Shown: one piece after another, positions 39,735 to 50,892 of the stretch
How the letters are laid out: every line of letters starts with the position of its first letter
Position numbering within the stretch: the stretch's first letter is position 1
Translations under genes and position numbers: made by a program
NCBI RefSeq assembly: GCF_020510425.1
Contig: NZ_JAHBAH010000001.1
Coordinates: 1,364,001 to 1,428,000 of the forward strand
Length of the DNA: 64,000 bases
Direction: 5' to 3'
Origin: Quatrionicoccus australiensis
GTDB lineage: Bacteria > Pseudomonadota > Gammaproteobacteria > Burkholderiales > Rhodocyclaceae
The notes under the pieces: generated by a model
Told to the model about the DNA's origin: nothing
What the model saw: the letters and a program-made list of their open reading frames with translations, nothing else
Database searches by the model: none

Positions 39735-41288
39735 ATGCTCGACAGCAACATCAAGGCCCAGCTCAAGGCCTATCTTGAGAAACTGCAACGCCCGATCGAA
39801 CTCGTCGCCTCGCTCGACGCCAGTCCGGCCGCCCAGGAAATGCGCGGCCTGCTCAGCGACATCGCCGAACTCTCCACCAAGGTCAGCCTGCGCGAAGATG
39901 GCAACGCCACCTTGCGCCCGTCCTTCGCCATCGGCCAACCCGGCGAGACGCCGCGCATCACCTTTGCCGGCCTGCCCATGGGCCACGAATTCACCTCGCT
40001 GGTCCTTGCCCTGCTCCAGACCGGCGGCCATCCACCCAAGGTCGACACCGCCGTGATCGAACAGATCAAGGCCCTGCCCGGCAATTTCCGCTTCGAGACC
40101 TTCATTTCGCTGTCCTGCCACAACTGCCCGGACGTCGTGCAGGCGCTCAATCTGATGGCCGTGCTCAACCCCGGCGTGACGAGCACGATGATCGACGGCG
40201 CGCTGTTCCAGGACGAAGTCGAACGGCGCAAGATCATGGCGGTGCCGACCGTCTTCCTCAACGGCGAGGAATTCGGTGCCGGGCGCATGAGCGTCGAGGA
40301 AATCATCGCCAAACTCGACACCGGCGCCGCGGCGCGTGACGCCGAAAAGATCGCCGCCAAGGAAGCCTTCGACGTGCTGGTCATCGGCGGCGGCCCGGCC
40401 GGTGCCTCGGCGGCCATTTACGCAGCCCGCAAGGGCATCCGCACCGGTCTGCTCGCCGAGCGTTTCGGCGGCCAGGTGATGGACACCGTCGGCATCGAGA
40501 ACTTCATCTCGGTGAAAGCCACCGAAGGCCCGAAACTGGTCGCCGGCCTTGAGGAACACGTCAAGGAATATCCGGTCGACGTGATGAACCTGCAGCGCGC
40601 CAGCCAGCTGATCCCCGGTGAGCTCATCGAGATCAAGCTGGAAAACGGCGCCTCGGTGAAGAGCAAATCGGTGATTCTCGCCACCGGCGCCCGCTGGCGC
40701 GAAATGAACGTGCCCGGCGAGCAGGAGTACCGCGGCAAAGGCGTTGCCTACTGCCCGCACTGCGACGGTCCGCTGTTCAAGGGCAAGCGCGTCGCGGTGA
40801 TCGGCGGCGGCAATTCCGGCGTCGAGGCGGCGATCGACCTGGCCGGCATCGTCGGTCATGTCACGCTGCTCGAGTTTGACGGTCAACTGCGCGCCGATGC
40901 CGTTTTGCAGAAAAAACTGCACAGCCTGCCCAATGTCACGGTGATCACCAAGGCACTATCGACCGAAGTCACCGGCAACGGCGAGAAGGTGAATGGCCTG
41001 GTCTACAAGGATCGCGACACCGATGAGGTGAAGCGCATCGAGCTCGAAGGCATCTTCGTGCAGATCGGCCTGCTGCCCAACACCGACTGGCTCAAGGGCA
41101 CGGTCAACCTGTCGAATCGCGGCGAAATCGAGATCGATGCCAAGGGCCAGACTTCCGTACCCGGCGTCTTCGCGGCCGGCGACTGCACGACCGTGCCTTA
41201 CAAGCAGATCATCATTGCCATGGGCGCCGGCGCCACCGCCTCGTTGAGCGCCTTCGACCACCTGATCCGGACTTCAGCCCCGGCCTGA
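39735..41288 (+). CDS. ahpF: alkyl hydroperoxide reductase flavoprotein subunit
   Basis: 517 residues. N-terminal tandem thioredoxin-like domain with CHNC at residues 128-131, then an FAD/NAD(P)H thioredoxin-reductase-like module with [17 protein letters not shown], redox CPHC (AYCPHCDGP) and [13 protein letters not shown]. It transfers electrons from NADH to AhpC. The start at 39735 has GGGAG about 8 nt upstream. It ends at a strong terminator. Confidence 0.97.
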   Translation: MLDSNIKAQLKAYLEKLQRPIELVASLDASPAAQEMRGLLSDIAELSTKVSLREDGNATLRPSFAIGQPGETPRITFAGLPMGHEFTSLVLALLQTGGHPPKVDTAVIEQIKALPGNFRFETFISLSCHNCPDVVQALNLMAVLNPGVTSTMIDGALFQDEVERRKIMAVPTVFLNGEEFGAGRMSVEEIIAKLDTGAAARDAEKIAAKEAFDVLVIGGGPAGASAAIYAARKGIRTGLLAERFGGQVMDTVGIENFISVKATEGPKLVAGLEEHVKEYPVDVMNLQRASQLIPGELIEIKLENGASVKSKSVILATGARWREMNVPGEQEYRGKGVAYCPHCDGPLFKGKRVAVIGGGNSGVEAAIDLAGIVGHVTLLEFDGQLRADAVLQKKLHSLPNVTVITKALSTEVTGNGEKVNGLVYKDRDTDEVKRIELEGIFVQIGLLPNTDWLKGTVNLSNRGEIEIDAKGQTSVPGVFAAGDCTTVPYKQIIIAMGAGATASLSAFDHLIRTSAPA

Positions 41289-41292
41289 AAGC

Positions 41293-41327
41293 AAGCCGGC
41301 AATCGCAACGCGGTTGCCGGCTTTTTT
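41293..41327 (+). terminator. rho-independent terminator of ahpCF
   Basis: AAGCCGGCAA and TTGCCGGCTT form a perfect 10-bp stem with an 11-nt loop, followed by a T-tract, 4 nt after the ahpF stop. Confidence 0.92.
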
Positions 41328-41411
41328 ACAAGGATGCGTTGCATTTCCGGGCCACTCCCCCCACCATGACCGACATGTTTCAGCCTGCTGCAAAACCGCA
41401 TTAAGGATGTC

Positions 41412-42284
41412 ATGGTTCGCCTCCGCTTCTCGATCAGCCTCAATTACGAAATCCTCGACCGCCCCGCCGATTTCATCTTCAACATCCAGGCCGCCCACAC
41501 CGACTGCCAGACCGTCCTCAACGAATCGCTGCTGGTCAGCCAGGCCGTACCGACGACGATCCATTACGACCCCGTCCTGCGCCACCGCCTGCTGCGCCTG
41601 CGCGCCGAACCCGGCCTGCTCGGCATCAGCTACCAGGCCGAAGTCAATATCAGGCATCACCAGGAGGCACCGGAAAAAATCCGCGAACTGCCGATAGCCG
41701 AGTTGCCGACCGAAGTCCTGCCCTACCTCTACCCGAGCCGCTATTGCGAGTCGGACAAGCTGACTTTAATCGCCAACCAGGAATTCGGCCACCTGCCGAC
41801 CGGCTACCAGCGCGTCGAACATATCCGGCGCTGGGTCAACCAGCGCACCCGCTTTGCACCGGGCAGCACCAATTTCAACACCTCGGCGGTCGATACGCTG
41901 CACCAGCGTGCCGGCGTCTGCCGCGACTTCGCCCACCTGATGATCGCCCTGTGCCGGGCCCTCAACATCCCGGCCCGCTTTTCTTCCGGCCTCGATTACG
42001 GCGCCGACCCGGCACTCGGACCGACCGACTTCCATGCCTACGTTGAAGTCTTCCTCGACGGCCGCTGGTACATCTTCGACCCGTCCGGCACGGCGATGCC
42101 GATGGGCTTCGTGCGTATCGGCACCGGGCGCGATGCGGCCGACATTTCCTTTGCCACCATCTTTGGCGCCATCAAGTCGGAGGTGCCGCTGCTCAATATC
42201 GAAGCCATCGAAGATCCGGCACGTCAGCTGATCCAGCCCTTTCACTGCCAGGACGGGCTGTCCACCGACGCACCTAATCGCTGA
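41412..42284 (+). CDS. transglutaminase-like cysteine peptidase-fold protein
   Basis: 290 residues. An N-terminal beta domain (about 1-120) precedes a transglutaminase core with the Cys-His-Asp triad: GVCRDFAHL, DFHAYVEVF and YIFDPSG. No signal peptide is seen, so it is probably cytoplasmic. Family members act as proteases, amidases or cross-linking enzymes; no specific substrate is evident. It stands alone between two terminators; the ATG has no strong ribosome-binding site. Confidence 0.85.
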   Translation: MVRLRFSISLNYEILDRPADFIFNIQAAHTDCQTVLNESLLVSQAVPTTIHYDPVLRHRLLRLRAEPGLLGISYQAEVNIRHHQEAPEKIRELPIAELPTEVLPYLYPSRYCESDKLTLIANQEFGHLPTGYQRVEHIRRWVNQRTRFAPGSTNFNTSAVDTLHQRAGVCRDFAHLMIALCRALNIPARFSSGLDYGADPALGPTDFHAYVEVFLDGRWYIFDPSGTAMPMGFVRIGTGRDAADISFATIFGAIKSEVPLLNIEAIEDPARQLIQPFHCQDGLSTDAPNR

Positions 42285-42302
42285 ATACCGATTCCGGAAA
42301 AC

Positions 42303-42333
42303 AAAAAAGGACGGCCGCGGCCGTCCTTTTTTT
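42303..42333. terminator. bidirectional terminator between transglutaminase gene and hemB
   Basis: AAAAAAGGACGGCC and GGCCGTCCTTTTTT are perfect complements around GC, giving A and T tracts on both sides. It serves the two convergent genes. Confidence 0.93.
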
Positions 42334-42346
42334 GTGCAGCCAAACC

Positions 42347-43450
<1,104 letters not shown>

Positions 43451-43481
43451 TCACCTCCCTGAGCGGGCGGCCTTGACCCTG

Positions 43482-44174
43482 TTAAGGCTTTTTGGCCCCC
43501 GGACCCCCCTTATCCGGGGGCCTTTTGTTTTCCTTGGGTTTGATTTCCTTCGGCTTCATTTCCTTGGGCTTGATTTCAATGTCAAGCCAGCCGGCGAGGA
43601 CGCCTTCGCACGCCTCGACACCCGCCTTCTTGAGGCTGGAAAACAACTGCACCGAATACAGTTCGGCATCGCCCCAGGTCGCCACTTCCGCCGTCACGGA
43701 GCGCAGAGCCTTGGTCTGCTCCTGCCGGCTCAGCTTGTCGGCCTTCGAGAGCAGGATGTGGATCGGCCGCCCGGTCGGCCGGAACCAGTCGATCAGTTTC
43801 AGATCGAGATCGGTCATCGGCCGGCGGATGTCCATGATCACCACCAGCCCGGCCAGCTGGTCGCGCTTGCTGAGATAGGGGCCAATCAGGCCTTCCCACT
43901 GCGAGCGGATCGCCTCCGGCGCCTTGGCATAGCCATAGCCGGGCAAGTCGACGAAATACTTGCCGTCGGCCAGCGTGAAATAATTGAGATGCTGCGTCCG
44001 GCCCGGCGTCTTGCTGACGTAGGCGAGACGCACCCGCCCGGCCAGCGTGTTGATGGCGGAAGATTTGCCGGCATTGGAACGCCCCGCGAAAGCAACTTCG
44101 CGGATGGAATCCTGCGGCAGATCACGCAGATTGGCGACGGTAGTAAGAAAAACGGCCTGTTGGAACAGAGGCAT
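43482..44174 (-). CDS. engB: ribosome biogenesis GTPase EngB/YsxC
   Basis: 230 residues from ATG 44174 (MPLFQQAVF); the in-frame extension to 45002 covers the cytochrome gene antisense and is not used. G motifs: GRSNAGKSS (G1), KTPGRTQ (G2), DLPGYGYA (G3) and LSKADKL (G4 TKxD-like). It supports 50S assembly. The C-terminus is unusual: after residue 200 come repeated KPKE units ([16 protein letters not shown]) and a DKGGPG segment. Confidence 0.93.
   Translation of the reverse strand: MPLFQQAVFLTTVANLRDLPQDSIREVAFAGRSNAGKSSAINTLAGRVRLAYVSKTPGRTQHLNYFTLADGKYFVDLPGYGYAKAPEAIRSQWEGLIGPYLSKRDQLAGLVVIMDIRRPMTDLDLKLIDWFRPTGRPIHILLSKADKLSRQEQTKALRSVTAEVATWGDAELYSVQLFSSLKKAGVEACEGVLAGWLDIEIKPKEMKPKEIKPKENKRPPDKGGPGAKKP
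43494..43522. repeat. GC-rich hairpin within the 3' end of engB
   Basis: GGCCCCCGGA and TCCGGGGGCC form a perfect 10-bp stem with a 9-nt loop inside the last codons of engB. No T-tract follows on the - strand, so it is not a standard terminator of engB. Confidence 0.6.
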
Positions 44175-44282
44175 AAAAAACTCGGAAGACGCGCCAAGAG
44201 GGCGACGAACTAATATAGAATAGCAGGTTTGAAACTTCCGTTCCGGCCAAAGCGCCCACAAACGCGTACAAGGAGCTCGAAA

Positions 44283-44918
44283 ATGATTCGTACCGCGGCA
44301 CTGGCAATCCTTTTTGCCACCAGTTTGATCGCCAATGCATCCGAACAAGCCAAGGTCAAGGCTGATCCCGCCAAGGGCAAAGTCATCGCCGAAACCGTCT
44401 GTGTCGCCTGCCATGGTGCCGACGGCAACAGCGCCGTGTCTGCCAACCCGATTCTGGCTGGTCAGGTTCCGGAATACCTTGCCAAGCAACTGCACAATTT
44501 CAAGTCGGTAGACGGCAAGCCCGCTGTCCGCAACAACGCCATCATGGCCGGCATGGCCGCCGCGGTGCCGGATGAAGAAATCGCCAACGTTGCCGCCTGG
44601 TTTGCCAGCCAGAAAATCAAGCCGGCTGCCGCCAAGGATGAAAAGCTGATCGCACTCGGCCAGAAGATCTGGCGCCAGGGCGACTTCAAGAAGGGCGTTC
44701 CCGCCTGTGCCGGCTGCCACGGCCCGTCTGGTGCCGGCCTGCCCGCCCAGTACCCGCGTCTGGCTGGTCAGTATCAGGAATATACCGAAGCCCAGTTGAA
44801 GGCCTTCCGCTCCGAAGAGCGCGCCAACGACCCGGAAAAGATGATGCGCACCATTGCCGCCAAGCTTTCCGACCCGGAAATGAAGGCAGTTGCCGAGTAC
44901 ATCGCCGGCCTGCGCTAA
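44283..44918 (+). CDS. diheme cytochrome c4
   Basis: 211 residues from ATG 44283 with AAGGAG upstream; signal peptide [19 protein letters not shown]. Two class I heme sites: CVACH (40-44) and CAGCH (143-147), each followed by a methionine-containing helix (for example [13 protein letters not shown]). Cytochrome c4 carries electrons to terminal oxidases in the periplasm. It is divergent from engB; the 108-nt gap holds TATAGAAT at 44214-44221 as a possible -10. Confidence 0.92.
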   Translation: MIRTAALAILFATSLIANASEQAKVKADPAKGKVIAETVCVACHGADGNSAVSANPILAGQVPEYLAKQLHNFKSVDGKPAVRNNAIMAGMAAAVPDEEIANVAAWFASQKIKPAAAKDEKLIALGQKIWRQGDFKKGVPACAGCHGPSGAGLPAQYPRLAGQYQEYTEAQLKAFRSEERANDPEKMMRTIAAKLSDPEMKAVAEYIAGLR

Positions 44919-44933
44919 AACGGCCCACTCCGC

Positions 44934-44959
44934 AAAAAGGCAGCTTCGGCTGCCTTTTT
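44934..44959 (+). terminator. UUCG-loop terminator of cytochrome c4
   Basis: AAAAAGGCAGC and GCTGCCTTTTT pair perfectly around a stable TTCG tetraloop, followed by C and more T-rich sequence. Confidence 0.93.
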
Positions 44960-45044
44960 CATTTTGGGTAATGAAAGCTTGGCAGTCTCCTCGCTCGGGC
45001 ATAGACTCACCCCGCAGCCCCCAACCTCAGAGAGGAGACATCCG

Positions 45045-45476
45045 ATGAAAACACTCAAGCAGATGCTGGCCGACAAGCAGCACGCACTGGCCGTCGTAGC
45101 CCCTGGCGACACGGTCTTTCATGCCCTGTCCGTGATGGCCGCAAACAATGTCGGCGCCCTGCTCGTCCTTGAGGGAGAGCAGCTGGTCGGCATATTTTCC
45201 GAACGCGATTACGCCCGCAAGATCATCCTGCATGGCAAGTCGTCAAAGGAAACCCAGGTGCGCGAAATCATGAGTGACAAGGTCGCCTATGTCACGCCCG
45301 GCACCAGCCTCGACGAATGCATGGCCCTGATGACCGAAAAGCACTTCCGCCACCTGCCGGTGCTCAATGAAGACAGCAGCGTCGCAGGCATCATCTCGAT
45401 CGGCGACCTGGTCAAGGAAACCATCAGCTCGCAGCAATTCACCATTGCCCAGCTCGAACATTACATTTCCAGCTGA
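45045..45476 (+). CDS. CBS-domain pair protein
   Basis: 143 residues from ATG 45045, AGGAGA about 7 nt upstream. Two CBS motifs make one Bateman module: HALSVMAANNVGALLVLEGEQLVGIFSERDYARK and CMALMTEKHFRHLPVL followed by VAGIISIGDLVKE. Such stand-alone modules bind adenine nucleotides and regulate other proteins; no effector domain or partner is visible. It is followed by a loose inverted repeat (45485-45530) and msrQ. Confidence 0.88.
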   Translation: MKTLKQMLADKQHALAVVAPGDTVFHALSVMAANNVGALLVLEGEQLVGIFSERDYARKIILHGKSSKETQVREIMSDKVAYVTPGTSLDECMALMTEKHFRHLPVLNEDSSVAGIISIGDLVKETISSQQFTIAQLEHYISS

Positions 45477-45484
45477 ACCTGAAT

Positions 45485-45530
45485 AGCCGGGCGATGACGC
45501 TGCGCTCATGAACGATCCGTCGCCCCGGCT
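45485..45530 (+). repeat. imperfect inverted repeat after the CBS gene
   Basis: AGCCGGGCGA (45485-45494) and TCGCCCCGGCT (45520-45530) pair with one bulged base around a 25-nt loop. No T-tract. It could be a weak factor-dependent stop or an RNA stabiliser. Confidence 0.4.
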
Positions 45531-45585
45531 GTCTCAGCAGCAGCCCGCAGCTTGCCGGCACTGATTTGCGAAAGAAGCACCAACC

Positions 45586-46254
45586 ATGAACCGGCCTCCC
45601 GACACCCGCCTGCTTGCTGTGATCAAAAGCAGCCTTTTCCTGATCTGCCTGCTGCCTTTCGTGCGCTTGCTATGGCTGAGCCAGCACAGCTTCGGCATGG
45701 CGGAAGATCCCGTTGAGCTGGTACAGCAAACGACCGGCAGCTGGACTTTCAACTTCCTGCTGCTAACGCTGTGCATCTCGCCACTGCGCGCCATCACGCA
45801 ACAGCACTGGCTGCTGCGCCTGCGCCGCATGTTCGGGCTATTCACTTTCTTTTACGCCAGCTTGCACCTGCCCGCCTTCATTGGCTTCGAGCATGATTTT
45901 GCGGTCGACCAGATTGCGCGCGGCATTTTCAAGCATCCTTTCGTCAGCGTCGGCTTCGCCGCTTTCCTGCTGCTGATTCCGCTTGCCGCGACCTCGAACC
46001 AGTGGGCGATTCGCGCACTGGGCGGGCGAAAGTGGCAGGAGTTGCACCGCAACATCTATCTGGTCGGGATTCTCGCCTGTGTACATTATTTATGGCTGAG
46101 CAAGCAGAGTGAAATGATCTGGCCGCTGCTCTATACCGGGGCCCTTGCCGCCCTGCTTGCCTGGCGCATCCGCGAGCGGCGCCGCAAGGCGATTCCGGTC
46201 ACGCCTCAGGACACAGCCAAACCGCTGCGCTTCTTCAAGCAACGTCCGGAATAA
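45586..46254 (+). CDS. msrQ: heme-binding membrane subunit MsrQ (YedZ-like)
   Basis: 222 residues with about six membrane helices. FGLFTFFYASLHLPAF and KWQELHRNIYLVGILACVHYLWL carry the histidines of the ferric-reductase-like transmembrane domain that binds heme b and quinone. MsrQ passes electrons to periplasmic methionine sulfoxide reductase MsrP. No msrP gene is adjacent here, which is unusual, since the two are normally an operon. Confidence 0.85.
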   Translation: MNRPPDTRLLAVIKSSLFLICLLPFVRLLWLSQHSFGMAEDPVELVQQTTGSWTFNFLLLTLCISPLRAITQQHWLLRLRRMFGLFTFFYASLHLPAFIGFEHDFAVDQIARGIFKHPFVSVGFAAFLLLIPLAATSNQWAIRALGGRKWQELHRNIYLVGILACVHYLWLSKQSEMIWPLLYTGALAALLAWRIRERRRKAIPVTPQDTAKPLRFFKQRPE

Positions 46255-46285
46255 TTACCCGGCGGCGAGGCCGGGCAAGGCCAGA

Positions 46286-47161
46286 CTATTTCTGGCGCGG
46301 CGTATCGAAACGGACGATGGCGCGCCCGTCGGCAGTCTGTTTTGCTTCGGCCTTCCAGGCATGACCGTAGACCACTTCAAAAGTCGCCGGCAACTTGCCG
46401 TCGCGGCGCTGCTCTTCGTAAGCGGCGCGCGCCGCTTCCCAGGCCCGGCGCCCGCTCAGCCCGTGCCGACGTGCGACCATGGCGCAACCGGAACCGGCAG
46501 CGCGCAGATCGGCAAACATCGCATCAAGGTCAGCGTAAGTCAGGGTGATGACTTCCATGTCCATGACCGGATCGGCGAAACCACAACCGACCAGCATGTC
46601 GCCCAGGTCGTGCATGTCGATGAAACGCTGGGTGTGGGCATAGCCATCGGCAAAGGCCGTACGCAGTTCCTTGAGCGAATCCGGACCGAGCGTCGAGAAC
46701 ATCAGCAGGCCACCGACTTCGAGGATGCGATGCGCCTCGGCCAGGACCGGCAAGGGATCATCCAGCCAGTGCAGCAGCAGATTCGACCAGATCAGGGCGG
46801 TCGACCGTGTTTTCAGGGGCAATTTCGCCGCATCGGCAGCCAGGCGTTGCGGCCCGGCCGATTTGCCGAGACCGAGCCGGCGCAACCAGCCGGCCGGCGC
46901 CTGATCCTGCGTCAGCATCGCCGGCGCCAGATCAAGGCCGAGCAGTTCGGCCTGCGGGTAGCGTGCCGTCAGGCCGGCGAAACTGCCGCCGCGGCTGCAG
47001 CCGAGATCAAGAATGCGGCCCGGCTCCAGCTTGACGTAATCCAGCCGCTCCTGCATCCGCCGATCGACCTCGCGGGCGAAAAAATCGCCCTGCGGATAGC
47101 TGGCGGCGGCACGCGAGAAACGTCGACCGACCTGCTGCCGGTCGACGAAGGCAGCGCTCAA
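46286..47161 (-). CDS. bioC: malonyl-ACP O-methyltransferase BioC
   Basis: 291 residues from TTG 47161, overlapping the bioB stop (TTGA), with AAGGCG upstream. SAM motif I is [15 protein letters not shown], followed by [11 protein letters not shown] and [29 protein letters not shown] is the BioC-typical segment. It masks malonyl-ACP for pimelate synthesis. Pairing with bioB supports BioC over other methyltransferases; no bioF, bioA or bioD is in the window. Confidence 0.92.
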   Translation of the reverse strand: MSAAFVDRQQVGRRFSRAAASYPQGDFFAREVDRRMQERLDYVKLEPGRILDLGCSRGGSFAGLTARYPQAELLGLDLAPAMLTQDQAPAGWLRRLGLGKSAGPQRLAADAAKLPLKTRSTALIWSNLLLHWLDDPLPVLAEAHRILEVGGLLMFSTLGPDSLKELRTAFADGYAHTQRFIDMHDLGDMLVGCGFADPVMDMEVITLTYADLDAMFADLRAAGSGCAMVARRHGLSGRRAWEAARAAYEEQRRDGKLPATFEVVYGHAWKAEAKQTADGRAIVRFDTPRQK

Positions 47162-48144
47162 ATCGCCTTGATGCCGAGACGGGCGAACAAGGCGTCGTCG
47201 CGGTCGGCGTCCGGGTTGCCGGTGGTGAGCAGGAAGTCACCGTAGAACATCGAGTTGGCACCGGCCAGGAAGCACAGGGCCTGCAGCTCGTCACTCATTT
47301 CCTGACGACCGGCCGACAGACGGACCCAGGATTTCGGCATGGTGATGCGGGCGGCGGCGATGGTGCGCACGAACTCGAAGGGATCGAGACGCGCGGTGTC
47401 GGCCATCGGCGTACCGGGAATCGGCACGAGATTGTTGATCGGCACGGATTCCGGCGGCTGCGGCATGTTGGCGAGCTGAACGATCAGCGCGGCGCGGTTC
47501 TTGCGCGACTCGCCCATGCCGATGATGCCGCCCGAGCAGACATTGATGCCGGCGTCGCGCACCTGGTCGAGCGTGTCGAGACGGTCGTCCTGGGTGTGCG
47601 TCTTGATGACCTGACCGTAGAATTCCTTGTCGGTATCGAGATTGTGGTTGTAGTAGTCGAGGCCGGCATCCTTCAGCTTTTCGGCCTGGCCTTCCTTGAG
47701 CATGCCGAGCGTCACGCAGGTCTGCATGCCGAGCGCCTTCACTTCGCGCACCATGTCGAGCACGCGATCGAGATCGTTGTCTTTCGGCCCCTTCCAGGCG
47801 GCACCCATGCAGAAGCGCGAAGCGCCCTTGGCCTTGGCGGCCTGTGCGGCAGCGATCACCTGGTCGAGCGGCATCAGGCGCTCGCGCTCGGTGTCGGTAT
47901 CGTAGCGGGCCGACTGCGAGCAGTAGCTGCAATCCTCAGAGCAACCGCCGGTCTTGACCGAAAGCAGCGTCGAGCGTTGAATGGCGTTCGGGTCGAAGTT
48001 CTCGCGATGCACGCCTTGGGCGCGCCAGACCAGGTCAATCAACGGCAGGTCATACAATGCGAGCACCTCGGCGAGCGCCCAGGGACGAACGGCTTCAGTC
48101 GGTGAAACGGCAGGAACGGCGGCGAGGGAGCTAGCTTGTTGCAT
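47158..48144 (-). CDS. bioB: biotin synthase
   Basis: 328 residues. Radical SAM enzyme that inserts sulfur into dethiobiotin. The SAM iron-sulfur ligands are Cys68, Cys72 and Cys75 ([13 protein letters not shown]), followed by the conserved YYNHNLDT and [12 protein letters not shown] segments that hold the auxiliary cluster ligands. It is divergent from comF; an inverted repeat in the 83-nt gap (48179-48193) is a candidate operator. Confidence 0.97.
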   Translation of the reverse strand: MQQASSLAAVPAVSPTEAVRPWALAEVLALYDLPLIDLVWRAQGVHRENFDPNAIQRSTLLSVKTGGCSEDCSYCSQSARYDTDTERERLMPLDQVIAAAQAAKAKGASRFCMGAAWKGPKDNDLDRVLDMVREVKALGMQTCVTLGMLKEGQAEKLKDAGLDYYNHNLDTDKEFYGQVIKTHTQDDRLDTLDQVRDAGINVCSGGIIGMGESRKNRAALIVQLANMPQPPESVPINNLVPIPGTPMADTARLDPFEFVRTIAAARITMPKSWVRLSAGRQEMSDELQALCFLAGANSMFYGDFLLTTGNPDADRDDALFARLGIKAI

Positions 48145-48178
48145 GGAAGGCCTTGCTTGAAGAATGCGATAAAAATCA

Positions 48179-48193
48179 GATACGAAGCGTATC
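48179..48193. promoter_or_regulatory. inverted repeat GATACG-AAG-CGTATC between bioB and comF
   Basis: Perfect 6-bp complementary arms separated by 3 nt, 35-49 nt upstream of bioB and comF alike. Size and position fit a repressor operator. It does not match the BioR (TTATCTATAA) or BirA boxes that I know. Confidence 0.4.
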
Positions 48194-48227
48194 GGTAATT
48201 ATGGATTATCGAAGACGCTGCTAGAGG

Positions 48228-48959
48228 ATGTCAATTTTAACCCAGCCCCATTCGCTGCGACAGCTTGCCGGCCAGTTCCTCGCTGACCTGCTCCCGACCA
48301 GCTGCCTGCTATGCGGCGCCGACAGCGGCAAGCACCTGCTCTGCCCGGCCTGCGCCGACGATCTGCCGCTGCTGCCGGCGGCGCTCTGCCCGCAATGCAG
48401 CCTGCCGACCACATTTGGCGAGCGCTGCGGCGCCTGCCTGCACGAGCCGCCGCACTTCGATGCCACATGCGCCTTTTTTCGCTATGATTTTCCGGTCGAC
48501 CGTATCGTGCACGCGCTCAAGTACGGACACCAGCTGGCCGTCGCCGAGTGGCTGGGCGACACGCTGGCGGCGCGCCTGGCCGGGCTAACACTCGAACTGA
48601 TCGTTCCCCTGCCCTTGCATCCACAGCGCCTGGCCGAACGCGGCTTCAACCAGGCGGTGGAAATCGCCACACACCTGGAAAAACACCTGAAAATACCGGT
48701 CGACCGCTACAGCCTGCAGCGTACGCGCGCCACGCCGGCGCAGGCCGAATTGCCGCTCAAGGAACGCCACAAAAATGTGCGCGGCGCCTTCGAATGCCGC
48801 AGCGATTTCAGCGGCAGGCACCTCCTGCTGCTCGACGACGTAATGACCAGCGGCGCCACCGCCAACGAATGTGCCCGCATCCTCAAGCTGCATGGCGCGG
48901 CGAGCGTCACCGTGGCCGTCGCGGCGCGCGCCCTGAAACATTCGGCGCGCCATTCGTGA
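48228..48959 (+). CDS. comF: ComF-family phosphoribosyltransferase-like protein
   Basis: 243 residues. The N-terminal zinc ribbon has four Cys pairs (CLLCGAD, CPACADD, CPQC, CGAC); the C-terminal type I PRTase fold has the PRPP-binding loop LLLDDVMTSGAT. ComF/GntX proteins help take up or use DNA in competence, but the exact reaction is uncertain. The start at 48228 has a poorly placed ribosome site (AGG directly before ATG), so initiation may be weak or elsewhere. Confidence 0.87.
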   Translation: MSILTQPHSLRQLAGQFLADLLPTSCLLCGADSGKHLLCPACADDLPLLPAALCPQCSLPTTFGERCGACLHEPPHFDATCAFFRYDFPVDRIVHALKYGHQLAVAEWLGDTLAARLAGLTLELIVPLPLHPQRLAERGFNQAVEIATHLEKHLKIPVDRYSLQRTRATPAQAELPLKERHKNVRGAFECRSDFSGRHLLLLDDVMTSGATANECARILKLHGAASVTVAVAARALKHSARHS

Positions 48960-48998
48960 TCTAATCCGCAACCCAGCCCAGCCAACGAAACCCGCACC

Positions 48999-49463
48999 GT
49001 GTTCGCCGTCGTCCTCTACCAGCCCGAAATCCCGCCCAACACGGGCAATATCATCCGCCTGTGCGCCAATACCGGCGCCGAACTGCACCTGGTCGAGCCG
49101 CTCGGCTTCGACATCACCGACAAGCATCTGCGCCGGGCTGGCCTCGATTATCACGAATACGCGCGCGTCGTCCGCCACCCGGACTGGGCGGCGTGCAAGG
49201 CCGCACTGGCCGGACGCCGCCTGCTGGCGATGACGACCAAGGGCAGCAGCAACCTGTTTGCGCAGGCTCTGCAAAAGGATGATGTGTTTGTATTTGGTCG
49301 TGAAACCAGCGGCCTGCCGCCGGAAGTGCTCGCCGAATTCGCGCCGGAAGCGCGTCTGCGCCTGCCCATGCAGGCCGGCCAGCGCAGCCTCAATCTGTCG
49401 AATGCGGCGGCGGTGACCGTGTTCGAAGCCTGGCGCCAGGCCGGCTTCGCAGCCTCGTTTTAA
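48999..49463 (+). CDS. trmL: tRNA (cytidine(34)-2'-O)-methyltransferase
   Basis: 154 residues, GTG start. SPOUT-class enzyme methylating the wobble base of tRNA-Leu. N-terminal [32 protein letters not shown], mid [13 protein letters not shown] and knot region [19 protein letters not shown] are diagnostic. It overlaps the convergent gpsA by 4 nt. Confidence 0.95.
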   Translation: MFAVVLYQPEIPPNTGNIIRLCANTGAELHLVEPLGFDITDKHLRRAGLDYHEYARVVRHPDWAACKAALAGRRLLAMTTKGSSNLFAQALQKDDVFVFGRETSGLPPEVLAEFAPEARLRLPMQAGQRSLNLSNAAAVTVFEAWRQAGFAASF

Positions 49464-50449
49464 GCGAGCTCTTCCTTCGGATCGCGCGCCATCAACTGCT
49501 CGACCGCCTGCGCCGCCGTCAGACGGCCATCCAGGACGGCAGCAACCGCAGCACTGATCGGCATATCGACACCCAGCTTGCGCGCCAACTGATCGACTTC
49601 GCGGGCGGTATAGACGCCTTCGGCGACGTGCCCGAGTTCTTCGAGAATCTGCGGCAAGGACTTGTTTTCGGCGAGCGCCAGACCGACCCGCCGATTGCGC
49701 GAAAGATCACCGGTACAGGTCAGGATCAGGTCGCCCATGCCGGCCAGGCCCATGAAGGTGTCGCGCTGGGCACCCAGTGCCAGGCCCAGACGGGCAATTT
49801 CGGCCAGGCCGCGGGTGATCAGCGCCGCCCGGGTATTCAAGCCCAGACCAAGACCATCGCAGGCGCCGGTCGCAATCGCCAGGACGTTCTTGACGGCACC
49901 GCCGACTTCGACGCCAACCAGATCGTCGTTGGCGTAGATGCGCAGGCGCGTGGTGTGCAACTGGCGCGCCGCTTCGCGGGCAAAGGCCGGATTATTGGCC
50001 GCCAGCGCCACGGCGGTCGGCTGACCGCTCGCGACTTCCTCGGCGAAACTCGGCCCGGACAAGGCGCCGCAGACCACGTTCTCGCCGAGCACTTCCATCA
50101 CCACCTGATGCGGCAGCTTGCCGCTACCCGCTTCAAAGCCCTTGCACACCCAGAGAATGGGCTGCGTCGAAACCATCGCACGTAACAATTCGACGGTTGG
50201 CCGCAAGCCGGCAATCGGCGTCGCGATGACCAGCAGATCGGCACGGCTGACAGCATCGGCAAAGTCGATCGAGACCGCCACTGACGGCGGCAATTTGTGG
50301 CCGGGGAAGAAACGCCGGTTTTCCCGGTTTTTCAACAGGTCGACCGCTACGTCTTCCTCGCGCGACCAGAGCGTCACATCGTGCTTGCCGGCAAAGGCAA
50401 TGGCCAGCGCGGTACCCCAGGCGCCGGCGCCCAACAACGTTATTTTCAT
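49460..50449 (-). CDS. gpsA: NAD(P)-dependent glycerol-3-phosphate dehydrogenase
   Basis: 329 residues from ATG 50449 ([16 protein letters not shown]), overlapping the SH3 gene stop by ATGA. It makes sn-glycerol-3-phosphate for phospholipids. Rossmann [10 protein letters not shown], catalytic Lys region [13 protein letters not shown], and [14 protein letters not shown] are conserved. Last gene of the arsR-secB operon. Confidence 0.97.
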   Translation of the reverse strand: MKITLLGAGAWGTALAIAFAGKHDVTLWSREEDVAVDLLKNRENRRFFPGHKLPPSVAVSIDFADAVSRADLLVIATPIAGLRPTVELLRAMVSTQPILWVCKGFEAGSGKLPHQVVMEVLGENVVCGALSGPSFAEEVASGQPTAVALAANNPAFAREAARQLHTTRLRIYANDDLVGVEVGGAVKNVLAIATGACDGLGLGLNTRAALITRGLAEIARLGLALGAQRDTFMGLAGMGDLILTCTGDLSRNRRVGLALAENKSLPQILEELGHVAEGVYTAREVDQLARKLGVDMPISAAVAAVLDGRLTAAQAVEQLMARDPKEELA

Positions 50450-50889
50450 AGACCCCAGACCTGCGCCGAACGGATATAACCGGTGGCGCCATCGCGATGG
50501 CGTACCTTGGCCCAGCCGGGCGAAGCAGTTTCGATAAACTCGACCGCCACCCATTTGTCGAGTTCGGTCACGACGGCCGACTCCGGCTTGTCGGATTGAC
50601 GGATTTCCGCCTTCGGCGCGGTCACCACCAGCATCCGGCGTTCGCTGACCTGACGCGACTCGATCCAGGCCAGCGTGCCTTCGGCATCGCGAACCTTGAG
50701 CCAGCCATCAAGACGCACCACCACCTCAACCGGCGTCTGCGCCTTGATCAGATAGAGCTTCTTGCCCTTTTGCGACGGCGCATCGTACAGAACCGCCGCC
50801 GGCACATCGACCGAACGATAGTCGAGTGCCGCCGCCGTGCCTGCGATGCCGAGCAGAAAAAGGCTGGCCAGAGTCCGCCGGATGTTCAT
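50446..50889 (-). CDS. exported SH3-domain protein
   Basis: 147 residues with signal peptide [21 protein letters not shown]. Two SH3b-like repeats follow: [31 protein letters not shown] with [16 protein letters not shown], and [15 protein letters not shown] with [16 protein letters not shown]. Bacterial SH3b domains often bind cell-wall peptides. It lies 3 nt behind secB and overlaps gpsA. Confidence 0.8.
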   Translation of the reverse strand: MNIRRTLASLFLLGIAGTAAALDYRSVDVPAAVLYDAPSQKGKKLYLIKAQTPVEVVVRLDGWLKVRDAEGTLAWIESRQVSERRMLVVTAPKAEIRQSDKPESAVVTELDKWVAVEFIETASPGWAKVRHRDGATGYIRSAQVWGL

Positions 50890-50892
50890 GAT

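Noticed and set aside
44175..45002. N-terminal extension of engB to 45002
   Set aside because: The extra residues are antisense to cytochrome c4; EngB begins normally at MPLFQQAVF with the G1 motif 30 residues in.
48145..48227. BioR or BirA operator in front of bioB
   Set aside because: Neither TTATCTATAA nor the long BirA dyad is present; only an unrelated 15-bp dyad is seen.
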